DNA of 64,000 nt, taken from contig CM030358.1 in the NCBI GenBank assembly GCA_017893485.1, positions 254,055,228 to 254,119,227 on the forward strand, in the 5' to 3' direction. Both the position numbers and the translations under genes were made by a program. The notes below the pieces were generated by a model. That model was given only the letters and a program-made list of their open reading frames with translations, was not told where the DNA came from and did no database searches. Within the stretch, counting starts at the first letter, position 1; each line of letters begins with the position of its first letter. Below, in pieces: positions 42,908 through 56,448 of the stretch. The DNA comes from Hemerocallis citrina (taxonomy: Eukaryota; Streptophyta; Magnoliopsida; Asparagales; Asphodelaceae).

Positions 42908-44590
42908 TGATGTGTCTAATTTTTATACAAATATTTGTACTCATTTACCCATTAAAATTGCTTGTATATGTCTATCTTGTTTATAATTCGTCTTATTTCC
43001 ATAAAATTTCAAGTAATTAATTATTTTTGAAGAAAAAAAATTTTTGATGCAAAATGAAAATATTTTCAGTAAAAATCAACAAACAAAACTAACAGAATGA
43101 TTTATTAATTTTTGTTGATTTGTTGAAATTTAAATTTTACAATTTGACCATGAGGAAAATAAAATATAAATTTTAAGTTGCCAAATGAACTGAAAGTGCA
43201 ATAAACAATTTTAGAATGGTTTAAATGAGCTAATATGATTTTTAGTTAGTTTAATTAACTTTAAACTATTTTTTTTTTAAATCCTAATTTTCGATTTTAT
43301 TTTGTGTGTGCAGCACGTGAAAAAGAAGGAAGAAGGAAAACTCTTCATTAAAGAAGGAAGGAAATAAAGAAAGAATAGAGATTTTTCTGCAAAAGTAAAC
43401 CCTAATTCTCCTATCCGTATGTCTATAAATACAACACCAAGAGAAGGAGAAAAGAGACACGCACACCAAGCGACGGCTACTGTAAAATAAAAGAAAAAAG
43501 AAAAAGAAAAAAAGAGACAGAGACAGTGCGTGCGGCGTGAAGAAACAGATAGAGAGATAGCTCTGTGGGCATGTGGATCGAGAGGACGTGACGCGTGACA
43601 TGGGCGTGCTTTTCGAGGCGGAACAACAGCAGTAGACGACGACGTGACGTGTGGGCAGCAGGTGACGTGACAGCATCTGTGGGCCCGGTTGCTAACGTGG
43701 CGACGCAAACTGCTGTGGCGGCTCGGATTTCAGAGACGACAAACAGAGAGAGAGAAGACTTTATTGTACTTGCTGACTCGCTTTTCGAGGCTGTTCGGTT
43801 TATAATTTCTTTTACAAAAGCGGTCCTTTTTGTATCTCTTTTCTTTCTCTAACTTTTTATAATGCAATCCAAGACTGTAATTGTTAGTCGCAATAAATTT
43901 ATTATGAACTAAAATTTATTTTTCCAGGGCCACGATGTAGCCTAGTTTTGATAACACAATTTTAATTCCTTATTATTTTTCTATTTTTCTATGGTTGTGT
44001 GTTGATATTTATTCTTAATGCGTACAATTGGTGGATAGACATTTGTATGATCTATTAAATCATGAAGAGACTGAACTGGTAATTTGTGATTAATAAAAAT
44101 TAAACACCGTTATAAGAGCGAACTGCTGTTAATGTGACCGTTAAGAAATCCATAGATCTTAATGAATTTTCAATTGGTAATTTGTGCATGAACTATGACA
44201 AATGATTAGTTGAGAATAATTTTGATATTGCTTGAGAGAGTATTGAATAATTTGGAGATTTTGGTGTACAACTTGAAAAAATAATCTTTTTTATTTATAT
44301 GGAATTATAAATTGTGTGCGATAAACTATGTGAAATCAAAAGCCCTAGAATTAATTTTGCAGTTAATAAACAATATAAACTCTTATTCCGTCTCTTTTCA
44401 TTAATTTAGTTAGTTATTTATATTAATTTAATTTAGTTGCTTTCTTTATATTAATTTCAATCTTCCAAATAGTGATTCATCTAGTAATTTCAGTACTCAA
44501 TAAAATAATTAGTTTTTGTGGGTTCGACACTATTTTCATTAAAACTATACTACTTGTTGCGATTTTGTACACTTGTAAATATTCACATCA
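42908..44590 (+). repeat. G2 5' LTR
   Basis: 1683 bp, nearly identical to 54760-56443 (few percent difference by eye). A TATA box tataaata is at 43424-43431. GA-rich sequence and a GC-rich block (43560-43740) follow. ORFs within it (43277-43708 minus, 43595-43852 plus) recur in the 3' LTR with changes and are not supported as genes. Confidence 0.92.
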
Positions 44591-44762
44591 AGTTTTTGGC
44601 GCTACTACCGGGGACTAGTTATTCTTTTATTGATATTGAAAATTGCTAGATTATTACTAGTTTGGATTTTTATTTTTATTTTAGATTTAATTGTTAGTTT
44701 ACTCCTTTATTCTCTTTGATTTATTTTTCTTTATTTACTTATTTTTCAGAAATTAGGAGTGT

Positions 44763-46938
44763 ATGCCCAGATCTAACCCATTGGAGCCTACACTTTTTGA
44801 CCCAGAAATTAGGAGAACTTTACGTCAGATCATAAAGGAAAAGAAAGAAAACACCACATCCTCTTTATCCATGGCGAGTGAAGAGGAGAACAAAAGTTTG
44901 AGGGATTATGCAATTCCCCTCGGTCAATGGAACAATATCAAGCATCAAAAGGCCTGCAATTGAAGCAAATAATTTTGAAATTAAACCAGAAATTATTCAG
45001 ATGATTCAGCAGACAGTTGAATTTGGAGGACTAGCACATGATGATCCAAATGTTCACATTGCAAACTTTCTCGAAATATGTGATACCCTCAAACACAATT
45101 GAGTTTCTAATGATGCTATCCGACTAAGACTCTTTCCTTTCTCACTCAGAGATAAGGCAAAGGCTTGGTTGAATTCTTTACCGCCAGAAGTTATTACAAC
45201 TTGGGAAGGCTTAGCACAAAAAATTATGGCAAAGTATTTTTCCCCAGCAAAAACAGCAAAGTTAAGAAATGACATCACAACATTCACTTAATTTGAGACA
45301 GAGTCATTATATGATGCATGGGAGAGGTACAAAGAGCTGTTAAGAAAGTGTCCTCATCATGAACTTCCAAAGTGGCTACAAGTGCAAACATTCTATAACG
45401 GTTTGGGAGGTACAAATCGATCCATCGTAAATGCAGCAGCTGGAGGTGTACTAATGAGCAAAACTCATGAAGCAGCTTATGACCCTTTAGTGGAGATGGC
45501 ATCTAATAATTATCAGTGTTCTTCAGAAAGAACAATGCAAAGAAAAGTGGCGGGAGTTTTTGAACTTGACCCTATTTCTACTTTAACTGCAAAAATTGAT
45601 ATTTTATCTAAGCAAATAGGTAATATGAATGTTAATTCTATTCAATCTAATATCATTTGTGATCTTTGTGCAGGAAATCATTCTAGTGCAGATTGCCAAG
45701 CGGGGAATCCTTTTGCTCCATCAAATGCCGAACAAGCAAATTATTTGTCAAATTTTCAAAAGCAAAACAACCCTTATGCAAACACATACAATCCAGGATA
45801 GAGAAATCACCCTAATTTTTCGTGGAACAATAATCAAGGAGGAGCTAGACCACAACAAAATTTTCAACAACAAGAAAAGAAGCCGATACTAGAAGAGATG
45901 TTCATGCAATACATGCAAAAGACAGATTTGGCAATCCAAAATGTTGCAAATTCAACTTCGGCTTCCATTCACAATCTTGAGGTACAAATTAGTCAAATTT
46001 TAAATATTCTAAATGAAAGAACTGCAGGAACATTACCAAGCAACACAGTTGTCAATCCCAAGGAGCATGTCAAAGCAATAATACTTAGAAGTGGGACAAC
46101 AATTGAGCAGCCACAAATTAAAAATGTCGAACAAAATATGGTTGAATAGCAAGGTGAGAACGAGCAAATTTTGGAGGAACAAACGAAGCACAAAGGAGGG
46201 TCAAACCAAACAATTTCAGGGGAGTTTAATTCTAACACTTCTACTAATTATCCTTATGATCCACATATTCCTTTTCCACAAAGACTTAAAAAGAATAAGC
46301 TTGATAATCAGTTTTCAAAATTTTTAAATATTTTCAAGCAATTGCATATTAATATTTCTCTTATTGAAGCTTTAGAACAAAAGCCTAAATATGCTAAATT
46401 TTTTAAGGATATTTTATCAAACAAGAGGAAGCTGGAAGAGCATGAGATGGTGATGTTAACAGAACAAAGTAGTGCAATTTTACAAAAGCAGCTGCCACCT
46501 AAACTTAAAGATCCAGGGAGTTTTACAATTTCTTGCACTATTGGAAATTCTTCTTTTTATAAAGCACTGTGTGATTTAGGAGCAAGTATTAATCTTATGT
46601 CATATTCTGTTTTCAGGAAATTAGGTATTGGAGAAGCGAAGCCTACCACAATTTCCTTGCAATTGGCGGACAGGTCAATCAAATATCCAAGAGGGATCAT
46701 TGAAGATGTTTTGGTGAAAATTAAAAAATTCATATTTCCAGCTGATTTTATTGTGCTTGACATAGAAGAAGATGAACAAATTCCTTTGATTTTGGGGAGA
46801 CCTTTTCTTGCAACAGGGAGAACATTGATTGATGTACAACAAGGAAAACTTATTCTAAGGGTTAACAACGAATATGTAACTTTTGATGTATTTAAATCCA
46901 TGGAGCTTCCCCAAAAGTTCATGCATGCTTTCAAATAA
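44763..46938 (+). pseudogene. G2 gag and protease, broken
   Basis: The ATG at 44763 (MPRSNPLEPTLFDPEIRRTL) starts gag. A frameshift near 44910 moves it to the frame carrying RPAIEANNFEIKPEIIQMIQ and LRLFPFSLRDKAKAWLNSLP (retrotransposon gag). Inframe stops lie near 45100, 45289, 45799 and 46147; those at 45289 (taa), 45799 (tag) and 46147 (tag) look like CAA/CAG changes. A zinc knuckle, CDLCAGNHSSADC, is at about 45658-45696. Protease runs in 46500-46880: FTISCTIGNSSFYKALCDLG with SINLMSYSVF, then IPLILGRPFLATGRTLIDVQ, typical of Athila aspartic proteases, though DLGAS replaces the standard D-S/T-G. Confidence 0.88.
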
Positions 46939-46946
46939 GCGAAGTC

Positions 46947-47658
46947 ATGGGAGAAACACATTGGGATGAAATTGCTAAATTACCATTAGAAGAATGCTTA
47001 ACAACTTCAGCAACACTTGAATTAGAAAATGAAGAGATTTTGGAATATGATAAAAATTTGGAAGATACACCACTCCTTTCCTTATCACCGCAACAACTTG
47101 AGCTTAAACAACTCCCATCGAGTTTGAGGTACGCGTTTTTAGGCCAAAACTCCACTTTTCCTATTATTATTAATGATTCTTTAAATAATTTTGAAGAGGA
47201 GAAATTGTTGAGAGTTTTGAGAGATTATAAAACAACCTTGGGATGGAACATTTCTAATATAAAGGGGATTAGTCCTTCAATATGCATGCATAAAATGTTA
47301 ATGGAGGATGATTTTAAACCTATATTGTGGCCACAGCGAAGATTAAATCCATCAATGCAAGAAGTAGTGCATAAGGAGGTCATGAAGCTTTTAGATGCAG
47401 GTATCATTTATCCAATTTCAGATAGTGCATGGGTAAGTCCTATACATGTTGTGCCAAAGAAAGGAGGAATAATTGTAGTAAAAAATGATAATAATGAGCT
47501 ACCAACTAGAACTTGTGCATAGATTATCGAAGACTAAACGATGCAACTAGAAAAGATCATTTTCCACTACCTTTCATTGACCAAATGCTAGAAAGACTTG
47601 CAGGCCATTCATACTATTGTTTTCTTGATGGGTATTCGGGATACAATCAAATTTCTAT
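46947..47658 (+). pseudogene. G2 RT, N-terminal half (up to Z2)
   Basis: After a stop and frame change at 46936-46947, LRYAFLGQNSTFPIIINDSL, IKGISPSICMHKMLME and HKEVMKLLDAGIIYPISDS lead into RT. Frameshift near 47505, then CIDYRRLNDATRKDHFPLPF, IDQMLERLAGHSYYCFLDGY and SGYNQIS. Z2 interrupts the coding sequence just after this point (TSD tctat). Confidence 0.88.
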
Positions 47659-49237
47659 TGTAACGCCCCGAATCCCAAATACACTGAATTCGAGATGTTC
47701 TACAGGATCTTTTCACTTTCTTTAGTACCATTTTACAGGGAAATTAAAACTTTTCATCATACATCAGAGATTACATCAAATTACATCTTTTCTTTTGCAC
47801 AGCGGAAGTAAATTTTACAACGATTGAAATAAAGTACAACAACATGATACAATCTTTAAGCATCCATTCTTCTTTAATCTTTAACATGACATATACCTGC
47901 ATATAAGACTGTGGGTACGTCAGTTTATTCAACCGACGAACATTATACACGGCCATCCTCTCTATGCCGGAAATAGTATAACTTAACTTTTCATATTTAG
48001 CAAACACAAACTTGTCACAATTCAAACTAAAGGGACTACCCTATTGATGTCGTGTTGTGATTGTGCACTTAGTCCTTAATGCAGTTAATTATGTTACATG
48101 ACACTAATGCACACTTGTTCGGATTCTATGCATCCCATACTACATAGGTCCGAGGGCAAGCCCTTATTCGTTCTTCATCTTTATAGGGTTCAATCCCCCG
48201 TTATGTCTTAAACTACTACTGTAACTACGGTAGTGTCTTAGATGTCCTATGATCTATGAGCCCATGTCCAGGCAGCCTGGAGGGGAATCCCACGCACTGT
48301 CACGACGCATCGAGCAGGCAACCTATGGACAATTCAGCCTCCGCCATGGAACAATGGCACCACCCATAGCCACTCGAACATCCCACGAGCGTCGCCACCG
48401 GGACGATAATTCCGGAGTAGCGCCCACGCCATGTCTTGACGCATCAAGCAGGCAGCCTATGGATCGCTCTCACACCGCTATCCGATGGCCCCCATACTCA
48501 TGTTTTTCTTCTACTTTCATCACGTCTCCACTATGTACTAGTCCTTAGTTTAATTTAAAAAAAATCATGAACAAAATTAATCTCTAGAGTTAGCCTCTCC
48601 ATCAACTGGACTTATTCATTCATTTCATCTTGACCAACCTTGGTCTAATTTCACTTTATTTCATTTCTCACTGCCGGGGAGACTTAGCTACTCTATTTCA
48701 AAATTTCATTTCACAATCTTCAACTCATAAATTTTCCATGTCGAGTTCTCAACTCACATGTGTATTCTCTTTCAATTCATGATTAGACTTTGTTCACAAG
48801 TCCATATAACTCATAAAATTCATATTCATAGCCAACAATTTCTTTTTTTTCTTTCATCAACATGATTTCTAAATTCCATAATCATACATGAACTCATGCA
48901 CTTCATAATTTCACTAATAAACATTCATACTTCATATTTTGCACAATATTCTCAAGTGAGAATTTATTACTATCATGTCACACAACAAAGTTCTTTTTGC
49001 CAATTGCTTTCTAATAAATCTATTTCAATTTATCTTTATAAACTATAATTTTCATAAGTATGTATCTTAGAACCATAGCTTTAATTATACCATTTGTTCA
49101 CAAGCTACATTATATTTTCTTCAAATAATACCCAACTCAATCTCATAAAATTCCTTGTATTTTTATGAAAAATTCCATATTTTTCTCACATTTTTTGGAC
49201 ATCACAATCTCCCAAAAAATATTTTTTATAAAGTACC

Positions 49238-49315
49238 AAAGGGAGGAATCGAACCCAGGCACGGCAGAGAGAGAGCCAAGAGCACCCGCCAACAGGCCGA
49301 GCAGTGCTAGCGGTA
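49238..49315 (-). other. tRNA-like module b of Z2
   Basis: The minus strand reads ctcggcctgttggcgggtgc (A-box-like D-arm) and then a perfect B box ggttcgattcc (complement of 49245-49255). It corresponds to module b in Z1 and W. Confidence 0.62.
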
Positions 49316-49394
49316 TGAAAGTAGTGAATTAAGTGTATAGGGTTTGGTTGCAGGTTGTATATAGGTTTATACTCAATTGGTAAAAAAAAGTGGT

Positions 49395-49472
49395 GAACAC
49401 CAGGTCCGAACCGCACCGCTCAGAGAAGCAAACCGCAGTCAAAGACCACCTGAGCCACTGGCTCGGGTTGTC
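49395..49472 (-). other. tRNA-like module a of Z2
   Basis: The minus strand reads gtggctcaggtggtctttg (A-box-like) and then ggttcggacc (B-box-like, complement near 49403-49413). It lies about 158 bp, B box to B box, from module b. Confidence 0.6.
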
Positions 49473-51148
49473 AAGAACCCAACCAAAAGTCCATACATGC
49501 TATTTTCGTACAGTTTAAAAAATAACTCGACGTTCACATAACCATAGTTTCTTATTGCTTTGGTAAAATTTACTGAAAACTTCCAGATTAGTTTTCACTC
49601 ATACCAATAAGATAAAAATAATTTTTTGTTCAAAAAAAACGTATTTCTCCCCACAAAACAATGAATTACTCATTAAGTCTACTATTTCTTTTATTTTCGA
49701 CATTGAAATAATCAATTTGTCTTCTAATCCCTTTTTCTTTCACAATTCTCTTATGATAACTTACTGTTGTTAATCTTTATTCACAATTACATATATTTTT
49801 GGACTTGTCCATACCCACATCAATACGAAATTCATTTAGCGCATGAATAAGTAAAACTCAAAATACTAACTTTTGAGTAGTTCTACTTGATAGCAACCAA
49901 GTAATTTCATTGGTTCATCTATGTCAAAATATACTACTACTCATTGATTAACATAATTGCAACTCAAGCATTCAAGAAACTCTCTATTCAAATTTTAAAG
50001 TGTGCCATTTCCTTAATCAATTTCATGTTTCAACCATTCAATTAACAAGCAATTTAATGGAGAATTTCACACATCATACTAGCCATATTCCACCATCATT
50101 CAATTAAACTAATAATCATAGAAAGTACTACATATAATTTAATTTCATGCTAGAATTTCACACACAAATTAATCACATCATTTCAATCCATTCATATACT
50201 AACTTTTCAATTAAAGTGGGCTCTTATTAGTATTTTTCATGTATAGTGTTGATAATCAAAACTAGCATGGACTCCTATACTAGAAATATGAAATATTTTA
50301 CCCACCTTGAATGGAGAGAAACACAAAAAAGCAACAAGTCCTTGTAGATGAAAGCACCTCCTCCTAGCCAAAAGCGCACAAGCTCCAAGCCTCCTAGCCA
50401 AATGCCGAATGCTTCTTCTAGCACAACCGAGAGCTCCCCTTGATGAATAGCCGGCCACTCCAAGCAACAAACCCACACAAACTCTCTATCTTTATATCTC
50501 ACACAATCACTACAATACTATAACTTGAAAATATACTTTGCATATGAAAATTAGCCATGAGAGGGGGGGGGTATTTATACTAGGAAATGAGTGAGATGGA
50601 GGGCCAAGATTGCTTTGGTGGTTGTAGAATGAAGGGTCTAGATTAAGGTAGAAGTTAGGAAAACTACCCACAACTAAGAAACTACCACCATGTTCACCAT
50701 GACAAATTTTGAAAATCCCTCCAAAAAGAGTGTAACCCGGCCTAGGAGAGAGAGTGTGCATTGCACGTGTACGTGTAGTGCACGTGCATGCAACTAGGCC
50801 AAATTTGTACCTTTTTAATTTGTATAAAAATAAATTAGTTAAAAAAAGTCTTCTACATGACAAGTTTAATTAAAAAAAAATAGATTTATTCATGGGCTTT
50901 GTTTTTGGGCCAAAATAGTTTATTAAAATAAATAAAATAAAATACATTTGGGCTTTTTAAGAAAAAGCTTTTTAATTAAATCAAATAAGGCTTTTAAAGA
51001 AGGGCTTTTGTACAAATAATTTTAGAAAAATATATTTAAATATTTATACACATCATGATAAAATAATCCAAACAAAATATTGCACGTGCACACTACGTGC
51101 AAAATAAATAATTTTTCATTTATTGAAAAATCAGGGTATTACATCTAT

Positions 51149-52213
51149 AGCACCAGAAGATCAAGAGAAAACAACTTTTACTTGCCCATATGGAACTTTT
51201 GCATGTAGAAGGATGCCTTTCGGTCTTTGCAATGCACCAGCCACATTTCAACGATGCATGATGTCAATTTTTTCGGATATGGTTGAGAAATTTATTGAAA
51301 TTTTCATGGATGATTTTTCAGTTTTTGGTTATTCATTTGATAATTGTTTATCTAACTTATCTTTGGTTTTGCAGCATTGCAAGGAAACAAATCTGGTTTT
51401 GAATTGGGAGAAATGTCACTTTATGGTGAAAGAAGGGATTGTGTTAGGCCACAAAGTTTCCTTTAAGGGAATTGAAGTGGATCGTGCTAAAATTGATGTC
51501 ATTAACAAACTACCACCACCAACCAATGTTAAAAGAGTGAGAAATTTCTTGGGTCATGCAGGATTTTATCAACGATTTATAAAAGATTTTTCTTTAATCA
51601 CTAAACCTCTTTGCAATCTTTTAAACAAAGATACACCTTTTGATTTTTCTTATGATTGCTTGCATGCTTTTGAAACATTGAAAAAGAAGTTGATTTCAGC
51701 ACCTATAATTATTGCACCAGATTAGAATTTGCCTTTGAATTAAAAAATAATGCTAGTTATGTGGCGATAGGTGCTGTTTTAGGGCAAAGAAAAAATAAAA
51801 ATTTTCACACCATTTATTATGCAAGTAGAACTTTGACAGAAGCACAGCTTAATTATGCTACTACTGAAAAAGAATTATTAACTGTTGTATTTGCTTTTGA
51901 CAAATTTCGATCTTATTTGATAGGTTCAAAAGTGCTTATATACACGGATCATTCAGCTCTCAAATACTTGCTTGCAAAAAAGGAAACCAAACCAACATTG
52001 CTTTGCCGGATTTTACTTTTACAAGAGTTCGATGTGGAAATCAAGGACAAAAACGGTGTGGAAAATGTAGTGGCCGATCATTTATCTCGCATTGAGCCAA
52101 AAGATGAAAACAAATTGCAGGTTACACCAATCAATGAAGAATTTCCAGATGAGTATTTAATGATGATACAAACTCCTCCATGGTATGCCGATATAGTTAA
52201 TTACTTGGTATAA
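51149..52213 (+). pseudogene. G2 RT C-terminal half and RNase H
   Basis: Coding sequence resumes after Z2 with APEDQEKTTFTCPYGTFACR, MPFGLCNAPATFQRCMMSIF and the active site FMDDFSVFG (about 51305-51330), then VLGHKVSFKGIEVDRAKIDV. A TAG at 51723-51725 separates the RT-connection from RNase H, which reads [36 protein letters not shown] and [17 protein letters not shown]. The frame changes between these pieces. Confidence 0.9.
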
Positions 52214-53462
52214 AAAATTCTACCTCCTGATTTTACTTATCAACAAAAGAAGAAATTTTTCTCTAACTTGAAATATTATTTTTGGGAGGAATCTTTCTTA
52301 TGTCGCCATTGTGCAGATCAAGTAATAAGGAGATGTGTATCTGAAGAGGAAATGGAAAGCATACTCAAACATTGCCACACATTGGAATGTGGTGGCCATT
52401 TTAATGGAACAAAAATAGTAGCAAAAATTTTACAATCAGGATTTTATTGGCCCTCAATTTTTAAAGATGCTTTTAATTTTGTTAAATTATGTGATCATTG
52501 TCAAAGGGTGGAAAATATTTCTAGAAAACATGAGATGCCCTAAATAATATTTTAGTGATTGAATTATTTGATGTTTGGGGGATAGATTTTATGGGTCCTT
52601 TTCCATCTTCATTTTCTAATAGATATATTTTGGTTGCTGTAGATTATGTCTCCAAGTGGGTGGAAGCTGATGCCTTACCAACCAATGATGCAAGAGTAGT
52701 GGTGAACTTCATTAGGAAAAATATATTTTCACGATTTGGAGCTCCAAGGGCAATTATTAGTGATGGAGGAACACATTTTTGCAACCGTCAATTTGTTGCT
52801 TTACTTGCTAAGTATGGAGTTACTCATCATGTGGCAACACCATATCATCCTCAAACAAGTGGTCAAGTGGAGCTTTCAAATAGAGAGTTGAAGCATTTAC
52901 TTGAGAAGACAGTGAATATGTCACAAACAGATTGGGCAAGAAATTAGATGATGCATTATGGGCATATAGGACGGCATTTAAAACACCAATTGGAATGTCC
53001 CCATATAGATTGGTGTATGATAAAGCATGTCACTTACTGGTGGAACTTGAGCATCGCGCTTATTGGGCAATAAAGACACTTAATTTTGACATGAAAAATG
53101 TTGGTAAAAAAAGAATGTTGCAACTAAATGAGATGGACAAGTTTCACAATGATGCTTATGAAAATGCCAAGATCTATAAAGAAAAGACTAAACGGTGGCA
53201 CGATAAGCATATTTTGAGAAGAGAATTCAAGGAAGGGGAGAAAGTGTTGCTATTCAATTCAAAACTTAGACTTTTTCCAGGAAAATTGCGATCTAGGTGG
53301 ACGGGACCATTTGTTGTCACACGAGTTTTTCCATATGGAGCTATAGAAATTCATCATGAGAAAAAAGGGACATTCAAGGTCAATGGACAGCGGTTGAAGC
53401 CATACATGGATAGAGAAGTTGGGAAGGAAATCTTGCACAATGAGAAGGCCAAACAATACTAA
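52214..53462 (+). pseudogene. G2 integrase
   Basis: HHCC zinc region: HCHTLECGGHFNGTKIVAKI to LCDHCQR (about 52370-52505). A TAA precedes the core near 52541-52543. Core: [10 protein letters not shown] (D), [10 protein letters not shown] (D), [15 protein letters not shown] (E) at about 52575, 52750 and 52860. Frameshift at about 52940, then [39 protein letters not shown] and [16 protein letters not shown], ending at TAA 53460-53462. The frame resembles Athila integrase closely. Confidence 0.9.
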
Positions 53463-54759
53463 CAAGATGAAGCCTGTATGGCTGAAGACTTTAAAGTTAG
53501 CGCTTCTTAAAAGGCAACCCATGTTTTCTTTTACTACATTTAGATTTGATGTTTATTTTAGTTGATTTTAAATTTTAATTTTTGATTTTATTTTGTAGGA
53601 TTACACGAGTTTGAAAGTCGTCGGGCGGAGCTGTTTTATACACCTACATTGATGGCTGTTTTTTAGCAGTATGGAGTCAGAATCTGGAAAAGTGCTTCAA
53701 AGAGCAATTGTAGAAAATTGTCTTAACTTTTCAGCAAAAAAAATTAGCCCATATGGACACCTACAGCTCCAGATATCGCTGAAACACTGAACGCTGCGCA
53801 TACAGAATTTTTAAGACGAATTAGGGGAGAAATTCTGAACTTTTGCATTCTTTTTTATTTCTTTTTCCTTTCCCATTGAGAACAATGTGATATTCATGTT
53901 TGGGGGAAGGGTTAGAATTTTATTTTTATTTTATATATATTTGAAAAGAAAAAAAAACAAAAATTGATTTCAATTGGGCTCACCATTATACTTTTGAGTT
54001 TTTTATAGTGCTAAGCATTGAATTAATTTTTTAGGATTGACAATTGCTTATACAGCAAGATTAAGCATACTTATTTACTTTAGGATTATTGAATTTCAAA
54101 TTTTCTTACACAATTATGACATTCATGTGATTATACATAAAAGAAAAATGTGATGCTTTTTCTTGTGATTATCCCCTTTGATCTAGTCCTAAACAGAGTT
54201 TAAGTAAATAGAGTAATAATGAAAAAAACAATTATATGAATAAAGTCTATCTACTCCATTGTTTTGAGTTGCTTAGTAACTAGGGGTATTCATCACAAAT
54301 GTTTACTTTTACGTCAAACGGCAACTTCAAATATGAGTATGCAAAGCACTCTAAGTTTGTGACTTATTGAATAACCGGGTGAATTTATCACAAATGTTTT
54401 GCATTCGCATCAAAAGGCAAGTGACAACTTAGAGAAGAGACTAAGGAAAAAAAAATTCTAGTTTGCTACTCGGTTTGTAGTAGTGAGAAGGGGAAATCAC
54501 AGATGAAGTTATTACATACTATAACTACATTAATTGCATGACAAAAATAACTGGGTTTGGAATTATGAATAAATAATTGCACTGGAGAAAGTGAGTATGC
54601 TTGGATTTACTTTATTTGCTATTGTTTATATTTTTAATTGAAAAGTTTGATGCGTGCATGATGAGATCTCTTGGTGTGATAAGTCAAGCTGTTATTGATC
54701 CTCTATTCCTGATTTTACTTTTGCTCGAGGAAAAGCAAAATCTTAAGTTTGGGAGTATT
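53463..54759 (+). other. G2 3' noncoding region and polypurine tracts
   Basis: 1.3 kb with no ORF of note. The usual Athila env-like frame is absent. Two purine tracts are seen, tgtttgggggaaggg (about 53898) and aagtttgggagtattt (about 54744-54759), the latter abutting the 3' LTR and so the likely plus-strand primer. Confidence 0.75.
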
Positions 54760-56443
54760 TGATGTGTCTAATTTTTATACAAATATTTGTACTCATTTTA
54801 CCCATTAAAATTGCTGGTATATGTCTATCTTGTTTATAATTCGTCTTATTTCCATAAGATTTCAAGTAATTAATTATTTTTGAAGAAATAAGATTTTTGA
54901 TGCAAAATGTGAAGATTTTCGATAAAAATCAACAAACAAAACAAACAGAATGATTTATTAATTTTTATTGATTTGTTGAAATTTAAATTTTACAATTTGG
55001 CCATGAGAAAAATAAAATATAAATTTTAAGTTGCCAAATGAACTGAAAGTGCAATAAACAATTTTAGAAGGGTTTAAATGAGCTAATATGATTTTTAGTT
55101 AGTTTAATTAATTTTAAACTAATTAATTTTTTTTTAATCTTAATTTCTGATTTTATTTTGTGTGTGCAGCACGTGAAAAAGAAGGAAGAAGGAAAACTCT
55201 TCATTAAAGAAGGAAAGAAATAAAGAAAGAATAGGGATTTTTCTGCAAAAGTAAACACTAATTCTCCAATCCGTATGCCTATAAATACAACACCAAGAGA
55301 AGGAGAAAAGAGACACGCACACCAAGAGACGGCTACTCTAAAATAAAATAAAAAAGAAAAAAAAGACAGAGACAGTGCGTGCGGCGTGAAGAAACAAAGA
55401 GAGAGAGACAACTCTGTGGGCATGTGGATGGAGAGGACGTGGCGAGTGATGTGGGCGTGCTTTTCGAGGCGGAACAGCAGCAGCAGATGACGATGTGACG
55501 TGTGGGCAGCAGGTGACATGACAGCATCTGTGGACTCGGTTGCTGACGTGGCGACGCGAACTGCTGTGGCGGCTCGGATTTCAGAGACGACAAACAGAGA
55601 GAGAGAAGACTTGATTGTACTTGCTGACTCGCTTTTCGAGACTGTTCGGTTTGCAATTTCTTTTACAAAAGCAGTCCTTATTGTATCTCTTTTCTTTCTC
55701 TAACTTTTTATAATGCAATCCAAGACTGTAATTGTTAGTTGCGATAAATTTATTATGAACTAAATTTTATTTTTCTTGGGCCACGATGTAGCCTAGTTTT
55801 GATACCACAATTTTAATTCTGTATTATTTTTCTATTTTTCCATGGTTGTGTGTTGATTTTTATTCTTAATGCGTACAATTGGTGGATAGGCATTTGTATG
55901 ATCTATTAAATCATGAAGAGACCGAACTGGTAATTTGTGATTAATAAAAATTAAACACCGTTATAAGAGCGAACTGCTGTTAATGTGACCGTTAAGAAAT
56001 CCATAGATCTTAATGAATTTTCAATTGGTAATTTGTGCATGAACTATGACAAATGATTAGTTGAGAATAATTTTGATAATGCTTGAGAGAGAATATTGAA
56101 TAATTTGGAAATTTTGGCCTACAACTTGGAAAAATAATCTTTTTATTCATATGGAATTATAAATTATGTGGGATAAACTATGTGAAATCAAAAGCCCTAG
56201 AATTAATTTTGCAGTTAATAAACAATATAAACTCTTATTCCGTCTATTTTCATTAATTTAGTTAGTTGTTTAGATTAATTTAATTTAGTTGCTTTCTTTA
56301 TATTAATTTCAATCTTCCAAATAGTGATTCATCTAGTAATTTCTGTACTCAATAAAATAATTAGTCCTTGTGGGTTCGACACTTTTTTTTACTAAAACTA
56401 TACTACTTGTTGCGATTTTGTACACTTGCAAATTTTCACATCA
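54760..56443 (+). repeat. G2 3' LTR
   Basis: 1684 bp, starting tgatgtgtctaatttttata and ending ttcacatca. Pairs with 42908-44590; carries the same TATA segment (tataaata near 55280). Confidence 0.92.
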
Positions 56444-56448
56444 CCATG

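Larger units (their letters stand above)
47659..51143. mobile_element. Long LTR-only element Z2 (probable solo LTR, 3.5 kb) with two tRNA-like modules
   Basis: Starts tgtaacgccccgaatccc and ends aatcagggtattaca, with TSD tctat (47654-47658 and 51144-51148). It is colinear with Z1. The first 600 bases are nearly identical, including a tail-end segment that mimics an ORF (48025-47771 minus, equivalent to 10763-10497 in Z1). The ends share tgcacgtgcacactacgtgc. The middle differs more. No PBS, PPT or coding domain is present. It is inserted in G2 RT, so it is younger than G2. Confidence 0.85.
42908..56443 (+). mobile_element. Complete Athila-like Ty3/gypsy LTR retrotransposon G2 (13.5 kb including Z2)
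   Basis: 1.68-kb LTRs (42908-44590 and 54760-56443) start tgatgtgtctaatttttata and end ttcacatca, with TSD ccatg (42903-42907 and 56444-56448). The PBS ttttggcgctactaccgggg follows the 5' LTR and resembles the tRNA-Asp type. The PPT before the 3' LTR is aagtttgggagtattt. Domain sequences, including LCDLGASINLM protease, FMDDFSVFG RT and [17 protein letters not shown] integrase, are Athila-type. Z2 is inserted in the RT. Without Z2 the element is about 10.05 kb. No env-like ORF is recognised in the 1.3 kb after integrase. Many stops and frameshifts make it inactive. Confidence 0.92.

Noticed and set aside
43277..43852. ORFs inside the G2 LTR (and their counterparts at 55064-55703)
   Set aside because: They exist in both LTRs with frame-altering differences and contain the LTR promoter region; no protein family is recognised.
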